Positions 47,135 to 57,777 of a stretch of 64,000 bases of DNA are shown here, piece by piece. Where the stretch lies: positions 1,116,001 to 1,180,000 of the forward strand of contig RCTD01000008.1 in NCBI GenBank assembly GCA_014898415.1, written 5' to 3'. The position numbers and the translations under genes were made by a program. The stretch's first letter is position 1. Each line of letters begins with the position of its first letter. A model generated the notes under the pieces. The model made no database searches. It was given only the letters and a program-made list of their open reading frames with translations, and was not told where the DNA came from. This DNA comes from Stromatinia cepivora (lineage: Eukaryota; Ascomycota; Leotiomycetes; Helotiales; Sclerotiniaceae).

Positions 47135-50100
47135 ACTCGCTTCTGGGTTTCTCATGCCGATTACCGATAGATTATCTGGGATCGAATTGGGTTGGTTTGT
47201 TTGTTGCTTGGTGGCATCGATGTTATGATGCTTTCTTTTCTCTCTTTGTTTCAACTTGCGATGATACCTAGTGGTTTATGGATTACGGTTTATGGATTAT
47301 GGATTAGGATCAAATCTGTTGTCGATCCATCGATCTGAGGGGATTGTAAAACTCTTTTTGGGGCAGCACGGTTCAGTTTAATGGTTGTTGATGGATGGAT
47401 GGATGAATGGATGATGCAGTGGATGCAAGAGTGTATGTCTTAATACTACCTACCTACCTAGGTATCGCACAACCTAACCTATTTGCATGCGTTGCATTAC
47501 TCTACTTACTTTAACTCTACTTCCTTTATCGTAATAAGATATAATATAACATCAAAGCTCGTATCTGTGATTGTAATCTAATCTTCCTATAAATATCTAT
47601 AGATACCTATTCAAAAATCAAAACATTTCATTTATTCCCCCCCCCTTCGCGCCTCTATCACTCTAGAATTCTAAGTTTCTTATATATACGTACTGAGATG
47701 TAATGAATTAATTGATAATTAATGAATAAATATATAACATATAAGATTATCTAGAAATTTATATTTATATGTATTTATATTTATATTCTTTGAGTTTTGA
47801 ATTTAGAATCTGATATACAGTACTTACACATAGCTATTCGTCGGCCGGATTTTACCCGGGATTCTTTTTCAATATTGTTTTATTTAATATCAATTATTAA
47901 ATCAATATTATATTATTTTAATCAAAAGTTTTATTATATAAAAGATTTTATATATATTTTAATAATATAATAAAATTATATATAAATCTTATTTCAATTC
48001 TTTAATATTTATAATTCCAAAAAATAATTATTTATCGTTTATAAAAATTATATTAAAATATTTATATCAATTTATTTAGATTTATTCGAATTTTATTAAA
48101 AATTAAATAATTTATTTATTATAAAATCTTTTATTTAAAAATGATATAATTTGAAACATCGATTTTTATTAATAAAATAAACGAAAATTAATAATTTTTT
48201 TTCAAAGTTTTTTTTTCATAATATAAATAATTATAAAATAAATTTATTAATTGAATCAAAATATAAAATATAAATTTTTTAGTGTATAATAAATATATAT
48301 AAAGATTCTCAATCAATTATAATAGGGTCGTCAAAGATAAAATTTTTATATTTAAAAATATAATAAAATCAATGTTTTTGATATGATTTTAATAAACGAC
48401 GATATAAGAGTTCTAGACTCACCGTATACTAAGCGAAATCATATCAAAATTCACGATTTTTCAACTTTTCAAATCTTTATTATTTATATAAAGATAATTA
48501 ATCGAAATTTATTAAAAATTAAATAAAATATTTTTAAATATTTTGGTTTTGGAATTAATTATTCTTGGAGGAGGTTGATTGGTTAATAATAATGAATAAT
48601 ATAGTAATAATACTATTCACTATTATTATAGTGGAAGACTTAGTTATATAGCTTAAAAGAGTGCTCGAATATATAATGATTGAAGTCAAAATATGAGTGT
48701 ATTGAATATTGAATTTATTTTGCTTGTTTTCTAGAAGAATTCTTTGAAGAAAATCTTCTTATTTATAATATTTGATAGGATTCTATGAAGTTCTATAATA
48801 TTCTATGATTATAAATAAGATCGATTTAAATCGAATCTTATAGAATCATTTTATATAATGAAATGAAATAATAACCAATAATATTTAACCTTAGAAATAA
48901 GAAAGTTCTATACGCTTCCATCACATTCTATTCCATTATAAATCATTCTAATATGATGTATGATCGAAATTTCATATAATAATAAAATTTAATAATATTA
49001 AATTATATTATTAATATATCACGTGATCGTATAGCCATCGGTTCGGTTAATATTATTAAGTGATTTAATAAACTTATTAGAAATTCTTATAATTATATAT
49101 ATTCGAAATCCAAAAAAATAAAAAAGTTCCAAAAAAAATTATTTGTTTTTATATAGTAAAAACATTACATATTCGAAATTTTAAAGATTTTAATTTTTAA
49201 ATTTTAATATAATTTTTAAACAAAAATTATAAACAAAAATTATAAAAAAAATATAATATATTATTTTTTTATAATTCGATTATAGTTAATTATTATATTT
49301 CGAAATCTCAATTATTTTATCTTAATATTGAAAAAGTTATTCGATATTTAATTTTGTATGAGAAAACATGGTTTTTGTAGGGATTCTGTCACGAATTCGA
49401 ATGGTGTGTGGTGAGCTTGGACCAGTCATACTCTCTATTATAAGAGTTACGGCCAGGTAATCAGAAAGTTTTTACTACAATACACTATATATAATCATTT
49501 AATACACATAGCTTCAAGATTTCTTATACTCTTGCACTTTTCTTACACTCTACATATTTCAAACAGCAAAAAAATCAAAAACGAAATATCATAAGAATTA
49601 TCATTTCATTAATCGTAAACTCAATACCTAGGTAATGCAATCTTTAATCGCTCACCACTCCGCCCTACCCTCATCCCTCACCTCATTACGCACAACCACC
49701 CTTCCCTTCCTTCCACCCAATCTGAACTCATACCAAGTCTTCCTTTCATGAATAATCATAAGTCATGTATCTTCCCTTCCTTTCCATCTCCCCTCTCTAC
49801 TCTTCATACAACCATCTACCCACATTACCAAAAGCCACGCGATAGAAATCGCACGGAGCCATCAACCAAACGAAGCCAGGCCGACCAAACCAAGCCAACG
49901 CAGTCATTAAACAATTAAAGTGATTTCTTTCTCAAAACCTAATCCATGCGAGTAAATACCATGCAAGTCATGTGAATCCCAATCTATCATGAACTTTTTC
50001 CATACTCCATCAACATCATAATCCGTAATCCGTAATCCGTAACCCGTAACGCGTAGCCATAATCCATTTCATACCTGCCATACCCAAACAACTCTCTCAT

Positions 50101-50142
50101 CTTCGCACTGCACCAAACCAGGAGTCCAAACACTTCCAGAAA
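47135..50142. other. 3' flank and AT-rich island
   Basis: The first ~0.5 kb is 3' flank of the transporter gene, with GGATGGAT and CCTACCTACC runs. From about 47690 to 49640 base composition drops to extreme AT content, described separately. From about 49640 to 50142 composition returns to normal and holds the 3' flank of the minus-strand But2-domain gene. Confidence 0.65.
47690..49640. mobile_element. AT-rich island, possibly a RIP-degraded transposon
   Basis: Nearly 2 kb consists mostly of A and T, without ORFs, and with sharp changes of composition at both ends. TTATTAAAAATTAAATA occurs near 48097 and again near 48508. The right end near 49380-49470 carries less AT-rich text starting TGTCACGAATTC, which resembles the beginning of a fungal retrotransposon LTR. 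C-to-T decay by repeat-induced point mutation would explain the composition. No transposase or reverse transcriptase remains readable, so the origin is inference. Confidence 0.5.
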
Positions 50143-51225
50143 CTAAGAGCAAGGCACCATATAAAGTCCAATAGCACTCGCTGCACTATTCTCAAAATAC
50201 TCTAATCCCAAACCTCCTACACTTTCCGCGCCATAACTAACTGTCTTCCCAGCCGGACATGCAAATGTAGCAACAGTATATCCATGTCCTGGAATAACTT
50301 CTACCTTTCCAAAATCAGTCTCAACTGTTGGTTGAGTATTATAAGTCGTATCGGCATTAGCAATACCACTCAACAACGAAAAATCAATACCTCCATTCTC
50401 CTCAGTTTCTTCTTCAATACCTGTGAAATTGTATGTGCCGGCTTGAGTAGCTGATGCGACGGGTAGAAGGAAGAGAAGTGCGCAGGTACCGGTGTAAGGG
50501 GCTGTTGATGGTATGTCGAAGTTAAAGATGGTGCTGTTTTGAGGGGTGACATGTGCAGTGAATTGATTACCAAATGCGTGGTCTGGAGATTCAGAAGAAA
50601 CCGGTGCTATAAGATGTGGATATTCAAAGGACCCTGATGTGATATTGGTTGGACATGAAGCGGCAGCAGAGGTGGTTGATGTAGGTGCAGGAACTGTCGA
50701 TGAAGCAGTCGAAGTAGCAGACGCGACTGAAGTGGTAGAAGTACTTGTTGGTCTTCCCAAAGCCGCACAACTAAATCCTCCCGTAACAATTTGAATAGTT
50801 TCGCATCCCGTCGTGTTGGTTTTCGCCTGAGTGAAAATATTATAACTTCCATCTTCACCTGGTCCCGTCGCTGGACATGCTAGCCAATTCTCATTCGTAT
50901 CATTGTAGAGTAAATTTCCATTATCTCCCAACGTAAATAATGTAACGGCAGAGCCTTGAATACATTGAAATTGGGCGGTGGTTGAGGAGATACTGCAATT
51001 GTGACCTTCGGCGTCGGTGAGCACTTTAGCGTCAATGCTATAGACACCTCGAGGCCAGGTTCCGCCAATTCGATTTTCTCCTATGGTGGTTTCGACGATG
51101 GAACCAGTTGGGTCAGTTGGGTCACCGACTGCGGACATGTAGAATGTACATGGGATGACTTGTCTGGGGAGGACGGCAGCATTTGTTGCGGCTGCAAAGG
51201 CGAGTGCGGAAAGAAAGTACTTCAT
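50143..51225 (-). CDS. Secreted protein with But2 C-terminal-like domain
   Basis: Single exon of 360 residues starting at 51225 (MKYFLSALAFAAATNAAVLP), a clear signal peptide with a likely cut near residue 18-20; an upstream Met at 51252 would spoil it. Residues about 25-165 form a Cys-containing domain with SIDAKVLTDAEGHNCS. A Ser/Thr/Ala linker follows (about 170-200). The last ~150 residues match the But2 C-terminal domain pattern: SFEYPHLIAPVSS, a CALLFLLP strand, GHGYTVATFACPAGK. This type of secreted But2 domain protein is common in plant-associated fungi. Its role is unknown; the name comes from a ubiquitin-like binding protein of fission yeast. No membrane helix or GPI signal at the C-terminus was seen. 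Confidence 0.85.
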   Translation of the reverse strand: MKYFLSALAFAAATNAAVLPRQVIPCTFYMSAVGDPTDPTGSIVETTIGENRIGGTWPRGVYSIDAKVLTDAEGHNCSISSTTAQFQCIQGSAVTLFTLGDNGNLLYNDTNENWLACPATGPGEDGSYNIFTQAKTNTTGCETIQIVTGGFSCAALGRPTSTSTTSVASATSTASSTVPAPTSTTSAAASCPTNITSGSFEYPHLIAPVSSESPDHAFGNQFTAHVTPQNSTIFNFDIPSTAPYTGTCALLFLLPVASATQAGTYNFTGIEEETEENGGIDFSLLSGIANADTTYNTQPTVETDFGKVEVIPGHGYTVATFACPAGKTVSYGAESVGGLGLEYFENSAASAIGLYMVPCS

Positions 51226-51267
51226 ATTGAAATCTTCAAGAGTTGTAGACAATTTAGGATTTTAGGA

Positions 51268-51318
51268 TTGAGATTGAAGATTGAAGATTGAAGATTGAAG
51301 ATTGAAGATTGAAGATTT
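51268..51318. repeat. (ATTGAAG)n heptamer array
   Basis: Six to seven copies of ATTGAAG lie about 45-90 bases upstream of the But2-domain gene start, inside its probable 5' UTR or core promoter. Confidence 0.85.
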
Positions 51319-52160
51319 AAAAATGAGTACAAGTAATAAGAGAGAGGATGGATTTAAGAAGGTTGATATGAAGGAAGTGGAAATGGGGGTTAATGTTTAT
51401 GTTTATGTTGAGATGAGGTGAAGTGAGGTGAGGGGCTGTGAGGGGCTGTGGTACGGGTGGTTCGATTCAAGCTTCGGGTGACAATCTGAGCCGTTGAGTA
51501 AAATAAGGATTGGCTGGTGGCTATTGCTGTTTGGTGTTGCTGTTGATGAATTGAAGTAAAATACGAGTCAAGTACGAAGAATAATAATATAAAAGTTAGA
51601 AATGAGAAAGGAAGGAAGTACTTAGCTATATACCCTGTTAGCCCAACTAGGAAGCATCATAAACTGACTACCTAGTATACATTGCACATTGCATGTTCTC
51701 GCACATCATGTTGATCATTACTTCTTTACCTGGACCAATCCTCAATGTTCATCATCATTACCTGCTAGGTAAAAGTAAAAGTAACACAGAAATTTGTACA
51801 ACATACTGTGGGGAAAGTTAAAACCCTTGTCTTCCTTCGTTATGAAACATTAATGCAGAAAATCTATCCCCCATAGAGTTATAAAGTGGCTGGAAATGGG
51901 GCTGATTAACGCTCCGACCCCTGGATCAACGGGGGCATGTGCTTGATGATTTTTAGGGATCTACATTAGAGTTACATTTCTACCCGTTAGTACGGTAAAC
52001 GCTCGGAAATAGATACATATTTCGTCATTGATGATGGGTTCTTACTTCATTTGTTGATTGGTTTTTTTTTGGGGATGATGACATTGATTGTAACTATTGA
52101 TGATATTGATTAGATACGAGAGACTATTTGCTCGTATTATTATTTTTGATATTAGAATTG

Positions 52161-52191
<31 letters not shown>

Positions 52192-52753
52192 ATACAATAA
52201 AGAAACGTTGCACGACATTAGATACTGCATATAAACAATAATTCTGCATATATATCTCAATCTCGTATCTTCTATTCAACGCCGCTCGCATACCAGATAT
52301 AGAATAGCTACTCATGTAGTATTCTAACGGTTGTTCTATTCATTCCATCCAATCCATTCCGTGAAGATTATTCTATCCATTCTATCACAAACTTCCATAC
52401 GTTCCTCCCATCAAATCATCAACCTGATGCTCCGAAGATCTCAACAACCGGTTTTCTGATTGTCTAACTAATCCTTTCGTTTCGTATAGTGTACGAAGTA
52501 CGATGAGAGATGTTACTGCAAATACTGCAGATCTACAATTTGTACCCATCTAAGTAAATCCTATACCTCCACACACAATCCATAAAACTCTCAAACGCCA
52601 CCTCCAACATCCCATATCCCATATCCCAAACCAAAAGTGGAGATACAGACGCCTAGGTAATCCCCAATCTTAAGAAGTACCAGCGCTTAAACAATCTTAA
52701 TCTTGATCTTAATTCAACTTCGATTCTTTATTCTCTTTGAGTACGCGGCTTAT

Positions 52754-52758
52754 TTATT

Positions 52759-52826
<68 letters not shown>

Positions 52827-52890
52827 TCCTTCTTTCCTTCTTTCCTTCCTTCTTTCCTTCCTTCTTTCTTTCCTTCTTTCTTTCCCATAT
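52754..52890. repeat. Long (TTTC)n microsatellite
   Basis: More than 30 tetranucleotide units run TTTC, grading into CTTCTTTC and CCTTCTTT variants at the right end. Long open frames over it (Phe/Leu/Ser or Lys/Glu/Arg strings) are artefacts of the repeat. Confidence 0.95.
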
Positions 52891-53619
52891 ACTTAATCTC
52901 TAAAACTTTATACACTCCACCTCCCGAACTAGTTTTCCTATCAAAATACTCGTACCTAAGTAGTACCAACCAGTATCTTCTCGTTACCTAGCAAAAAGAA
53001 AAGAGAAAGCTAGGATCCATTACAGACATCTCAGAGCTATTCCTCTCTCCTTTCTCCATCGTTTCTCTCGCCATTAGTCGCGTGTCACAAATAGTTGTAA
53101 TCTCATAAGTGGTATATGTACAACGATATGAAACATCGTGGTGGTCCTCCACGCCATATGTATCTGAAATAAGCCAAGGCACTTTTTGGTGAAGAATGAA
53201 AATATTTTTATACAGAGCGTTTGCAATTGAAGAAATCCTTAATGGTATGAGGAAGATGGTACTATATTTGTTCAAGAGGAGGTTATCATTCCGCAGTGCC
53301 GTAAATATCATATTTCATACTTCATATATCAAACAGCATATTCATTTCAAAGTAAATTATTATCCTTACTCCATTATTGACTTCAAGGTATTCCACCACC
53401 AAACAACTCCTCTTCCATTCAGATAAGTCTAAACTTAAACTCTCGCGCGAGCCTCTCCTAAATACTTTATGACTTGAATCTATGGAATGCTGTGGATCTT
53501 TACAGCCGATGGTATCTTACTATAGTTCCAAGTTCCAAGTTCCAAGGTAGTTGAATCTTCCAAATGTTTTTTTTTTTTTCCAAAAAGAAGAAAATGCCTC
53601 CAAATCTTCCAGAGACTTT

Positions 53620-53830
53620 GAATATTTACAACATATGGGCTAATATTTTCAAATAACATGAAACTTTTAAATACTGTGAATATTTAGAATGATTTGATAC
53701 TTTCAAATAGTATGATATGTCTACTGAGTAATGATATGAAAGTTCCAAATTGGTTGAATCTTCTAAATAGTTTAAATATTCTGAGTGATTTGATACTTTC
53801 ACTTGGATTGAATGTTTCAAATGAATGTAT
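53620..53830. repeat. Degenerate tandem repeat around AATGATTTGATACTTTC
   Basis: The block GATTTGATACTTTCA recurs near 53692 and 53777, with related pieces such as TTGAATCTTCTAAATA and TTTAAATACTGTG between. The period is irregular and the copies differ. The array lies just downstream of the broken hydrolase gene. Confidence 0.5.
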
Positions 53831-53883
53831 TGTCAGACTGCAATCGGAACTATTAAAAAATCTAGGTATCTATACGTATCTCT

Positions 53884-55088
53884 TCAATCTTCATCCTTTT
53901 TCTCCGCATCTTTATTCCTCTCACCCCCACTATCTTTCTGTTCCTTCACTCCATATTCCTTCCCTCCATATTCCTTCCCTCCATATTCCTTCCCTCCATA
54001 TTCCTTCCCTCCATATCCTTCCTTCCCTCCATATTCCTTCCCTCCATATTCCTTCCCTCCATATTCCTTCCCTCCATATTCCTTCCCTCCATATTCCTTC
54101 CCTCCATATTCCTTCCCTCCATATTCCTTCCCTCCATATTCCTTCCCTCCATATTCCTTCCCTCCATATTCCTTCGATCCCTCTCTAATACCCGTAACCC
54201 GTTGAATAAACCTCCAAATATCCATGATCCCCTCCGGTTCATTAAATGAATGTCCGCCATTGGCATATATATTCATCTCCACATCCATTAAAGGAAAATC
54301 AGACTTTCGAAAAATACCCAAAAGAGTCTGATGCATTTTTTTGCCAATGGCCAGCGGGACCACGTTATTCATCCACAGCATGCGCCAGAAGAATTGGTGT
54401 CTGCCATCCCTCGAATATCATTGATCCATCGCCGTCCTCACACTTCGCATGATAGAAGCGCTTCTTGAAAGTACTCAATGCTGTTGCCTTCCACTGATTG
54501 TGTACAGGGCATATTGGCATGAGATCCCTACAAAATGGCAGCCAGCCAGATATTCCCATGAAGCCTCCTAATTTATGGATTCCCTGAAGCAATGCTAATA
54601 TTCCAACAGCGCACCCCATACCATGCCCACCAAGAATGACATGTTGATACGACCCTAAAAGTTTCGCCTTTCATAGAGTTAGCAGTTATCTTACAAGGAA
54701 GATAAAAGTTCCAACTAAAGCTGGACATTGGGAGGGGCCAATATATGCAAGAGCGAAACTGAGCTACCTCTTTATCTATAACTCCCAGTATCTGTTCAAA
54801 GCTCTGATTCAATCCTCCTTCCTGTATCTCTTCCATTTCATGTGGAGATTTTGTACTCCATATATCAAACCACTGAGATATATCGCGGTCAAAACTTTCC
54901 GAATATCGATCTGAAGACTGCGGAAATACCCATTTGATAGAAGGGAATAGTAGGGCCGATGTAAGCTTGTTAGAAAGTCGAGCCTGTATGAATAGCGAAG
55001 CGCAATCTGGAGCTAAGCTGCCACGATCGTGTAGGAAGATGACGGTGTGCGTATGAGAAGCGGTGGGAGCGATTGTGTAGTCCTCCAT
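53884..55088 (-). pseudogene. Acyl-protein-thioesterase/carboxylesterase-type hydrolase, broken copy 1
   Basis: Exon 1 (55088-54768, 107 codons) starts MEDYTIAPTASHTHTVIFLH, the N-terminus of the phospholipase/carboxylesterase family. It ends at a GTAGCT donor and joins in phase at 54667 (acceptor ATGAAAG after a CTAAC branch point). At the nucleophile elbow the text is GGHGMG where the family has G-x-S-x-G, so the catalytic Ser is missing. Near 54367 the frame stops (HAVDE, stop); homologous text continues one frame over with NNVVPLAIGKKM and the His region YANGGHSFNEPEG. The 3' end is then drawn out by a 15-bp minisatellite encoding KEYGG repeats and an acidic tail. Two independent lesions point to loss of esterase function. 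A one-base assembly error could explain the frameshift but not the missing Ser. Confidence 0.8.
53950..54178. repeat. 15-bp minisatellite inside hydrolase copy 1
   Basis: About 15 copies of TATTCCTTCCCTCCA stand in direct tandem. All are identical except one 18-base variant near 54013-54030 and the end units. Read on the minus strand, the unit encodes KEYGG in the frame of the hydrolase tail. Since 15 is a multiple of three and the unit lacks stops, every frame stays open. Confidence 0.95.
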
Positions 55089-55581
55089 GATACGGTGGGT
55101 ATTTGTATATGAATCGAATGATGAAATACAGGCAGAGGGAGTAGAGCGAGCAGTGAATGTATTTTTCGTAAAGCTGGAAACTGTTAGCACTGGTCTTAAA
55201 TTGCTCAATTCAAACTGGTCAATATCATACCGATCTTGTCTGTATTACGTACCGAATTAACCCCCTCAACCTGGGGTTGAATATATGTGTGAGGGTTGAA
55301 TATATGTGTGAATCCAAGAAGGGGTGTTTGTTTTGGTAAAGAGGTATTTGTGAAGTTGGAGTTGAAGATGAAGATGAGAATTAGGGTGGAGTTAGTGAGG
55401 TACAGATGGAAAGGGTAAGAGTTACCGGGAGCAGGGCTTAGTTTGGCTCTACCTAAAATCAGGCTCTAGCTCTCTCCCCATCCTCTCATGTGAAAACCAT
55501 TTCCCGAATGTCGTAACACCGAATAAAACTCCATCTACGAAGAGATCAGACGACAGGAATGTGTCTGGGGTCAGTGTTAGA
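55089..55581. other. Spacer between the two hydrolase copies
   Basis: Half a kilobase upstream of copy 1 with a duplicated GGGTTGAATATATGTGTGA segment near 55274-55312. No gene recognised. It should contain the promoter of copy 1 and the 3' flank of copy 2. Confidence 0.55.
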
Positions 55582-56035
55582 TTAGAGCAACACTTGAATG
55601 AATGCCACAATATCATCCACACCTTGAGGCTCATTAATCCAATGACCTCCATCTTTATATGTCTGTCTCGTGACGCTCATTCCAAGTTTACGAAGCCCTC
55701 TATACAACACATCCCCATTGGATTCAGGAACCACATCATCATCCATTGATTTGTAGTTCCTTGCGTTGTTGTAGTTCTTCGACAGACCACATATCGAACC
55801 ATTGAGACATTTCAGTTTCAAATCGAGCAGAAAATCTCATTTTAGATGCAGGAAAGGCGCATTTGATGCCAGAAAGTGTTTTCGTGAATGTGCGATCGTC
55901 TGAAGCTTGACTCTCAAAAAATTCAGAAGCAAACTCCTCCACTTCACTATCACGACCGTGGAGGAAGATGATAGTGTGGGTATGACCACTTGTTGGCATA
56001 ATCGTGTAATTATGATCGATTTTGGTATCGGCCAT
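55582..56035 (-). pseudogene. Serine hydrolase of the same family, copy 2, internally deleted
   Basis: From 56035 the N-terminus reads MADTKIDHNYTIMPTSGHTH, then IIFLHGRDSEVEEF and SQWFDMWSVEEL, parallel to copy 1, and stops at 55739. In another frame, 55790-55582 encodes the C-terminal third: DDDVVPESNGDVL with the Asp region, DGGHWINEPQG with the catalytic His, and a closing VAFIQVLL. The central part, which would hold the nucleophile Ser and the intron, is absent. Compared with copy 1 about 0.5 kb is missing. The remaining pieces are out of frame, so no active enzyme can be made. It is a tandem paralogue of the copy at 53884-55088. Confidence 0.8.
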
Positions 56036-56856
56036 GATATATGGGCGGTATCTGGAAATCTGAGGATGTACTTTTGAATCTTAATCGTTTGTGATTCGAC
56101 TTAGGTTTTTATTGATGCTATAGGATAATATTGACAATAATGGTGGTACGCGGTATGGATATATTCTGCGTGCGGTTCATTCGTCATGTAGGAAGTAAAC
56201 AGGTGAGCGGGAGCTGACTTGCTAAAGGTACGCGACAGAAACCAATCTATTCTAGTTTGAGCAAAGATGTCATTGGTCATGTGAAGCTGGTATCTCAAGT
56301 CCCGGCATCAATATAGCTACTAGCTTGATTCTTTATGAACCCGAATTTATAAGTTTCAAAACAATGAACAACATTTGAACCTTTCCCATTGCCTCCTTGA
56401 CAGTATCATGGAAGAGAAATCAGAAGACGAAGATATTTTCGCTTGTTGGAGAAATATCAAGACAGTGGAAGTTTGAAGATACAATGGGACAAATGTTGGA
56501 GTCGACACAAGGGCATGGACTTCATACTGTCGTGCATTACTGAATGATTGAAAACGCAGAGAGATGTCTGGTAAGATTTCATTACCACAATGTTTGAACC
56601 ATGACCCAGCTCGAGGGGGATTCATTAAGGAATTGTGCACTGCATATATTATCAAATAGCATCAAACATGTAGATCCTTTAATCGAGAACCCTTGTCTCA
56701 ATCAGGTGGATTATATCGTCTTCATCAATTGTCCAAGACGTGTTTGTGGTTGCCAAACTTGGTCTCCTTCCTTGGATGAAATGCTAAACTCTCAAAAACG
56801 CCATTCTGTCCCACTTATAAAGTCATCACAATCATCACGATCATTTACCTCCATTA
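56036..56856. other. Intergenic region
   Basis: About 0.8 kb between hydrolase copy 2 and the 3' end of ATG5, both on the minus strand. Only short unsupported ORFs are present (such as 56655-56356). Nothing else recognised. Confidence 0.6.
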
Positions 56857-57777
56857 TCAATTCAGCATAACGACACACACATTTAACCATCCATCAGCAT
56901 AACTTGCTTCCCTCATTAAATCCTCCAATACCGCCTTGAAAGGAACCGTTGCCCCGTGTAAGATAACCTCTGCTAAAATAGCGTCTCTTTTACTGGGAAA
57001 CAAAGTCGGGAGAATGCTATTAAGAGCTCCTCCTAATGTTTGAGGTTCTCGAGATGCGGTTTGTGGTTGTATGAGAGTTTGTATTGTTTTGAAGGTGAAG
57101 AGTGGTGAAGGCGGAGAAGAAGTGCCCGGAACTTTAGATGAACTCGAGGAACCTGGATGAGGGGTTGAAGGTGGGGTTGAGGACGAGGGAAGGTATATAC
57201 GTAACGGGATGTGCTTCAGGGGAGTAGCAGGATTGAGGAGGATGGTGGAGATCTTGAGGTAGGTGGAGAAATCATCTACAGGTGTCAAAGATTAGCTCAT
57301 GGTGAATGAATATTGATGAGTAAGGAACCATACTATCTTGCACCGAGTTCCACAATTGTGTCGAATGTTCCTTTGACATGCTCATTATACCCTTCGCATT
57401 TCCATTGCGTATGAAATCGGCCTAAAAGTCTAACGTTAGTATAACGAGGCTGAGACTTTTATGACCTTAGGTGTAGTAGGCACTTCTTTAACGCTATTGA
57501 TAAAGGTATCATGGATATCAAATAATGGACCGTCCCCTAACTCTATCCTCCATGGTAATTCCGGTTGATACAAATCGCAAAGTAAACCAACTGGGAGATT
57601 CTTCAGTAGAATCCCTTCATAGGAGAAACTGGTAACATTTTCTCCGAAGAAAGATGTTAATCGTGGGAAAAGAAGCGCCAAGTAAGAGACTCGAGGTACG
57701 TTTATCAAGTAAGGTATTGTAGAAGAAGGATGTGTAATATACAATGGTATAGTAGAGGCCCAAATGAGAGATTGCAT
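56857..57777 (-). CDS. ATG5: Autophagy protein Atg5
   Basis: Three exons (57777-57484, 57421-57334, 57275-56857) join in phase to 266 residues, typical for filamentous fungi. The start at 57777 begins MQSLIWASTIPLYITHPSS, as in other fungal Atg5; an upstream in-frame Met at 57831 is unlikely. Conserved text runs through VPRVSYLALLFPRL, FSYEGILLKNLPVGLL, GDGPLFDIHDTFINSVKE, then exon 2 with AKGIMSMSKEHSTQLWN and exon 3 with ATPLKHIPLRIYLPSS, REPQTLGGALNSILPTLFP and YADGWLNVCVVML. The Lys in NAKGIM (about residue 108) aligns with the site joined to Atg12. The Atg12-Atg5-Atg16 complex directs lipidation of Atg8 on the forming autophagosome. A Ser/Pro-rich insert lies in the middle of exon 3. Intron 1 uses a rare GTGCCT donor. 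Confidence 0.96.

Larger units (their letters stand above)
51226..53883. other. Gene-free region rich in simple repeats
   Basis: The left part is the promoter of the minus-strand But2-domain gene. It includes a heptamer array (ATTGAAG) at 51268-51318. Further on lie a GCAACA array around 52161-52190, the TTTC microsatellite at 52754-52890 and a degenerate repeat at about 53620-53830. Small ORFs here are products of repeats. Confidence 0.6.

Noticed and set aside
46475..47254. 259-codon ORF antisense to the hexose transporter
   Set aside because: The + strand exon 6 has clear sugar-porter motifs; the antisense text has no family signature.
52703..52991. ORFs of Phe/Leu/Ser over the TTTC microsatellite
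   Set aside because: Pure product of the tetranucleotide repeat; no coding evidence outside it.
53950..54178. CRISPR-like array
   Set aside because: Units are directly adjacent with no spacers and the genome is eukaryotic; it is a minisatellite.
53694..54381. Long ORFs on both strands over the minisatellite (such as FPPYS or EGRNM repeats)
   Set aside because: The 15-base unit lacks stops in all frames, so open frames arise automatically. Only the KEYGG frame continues from hydrolase text.
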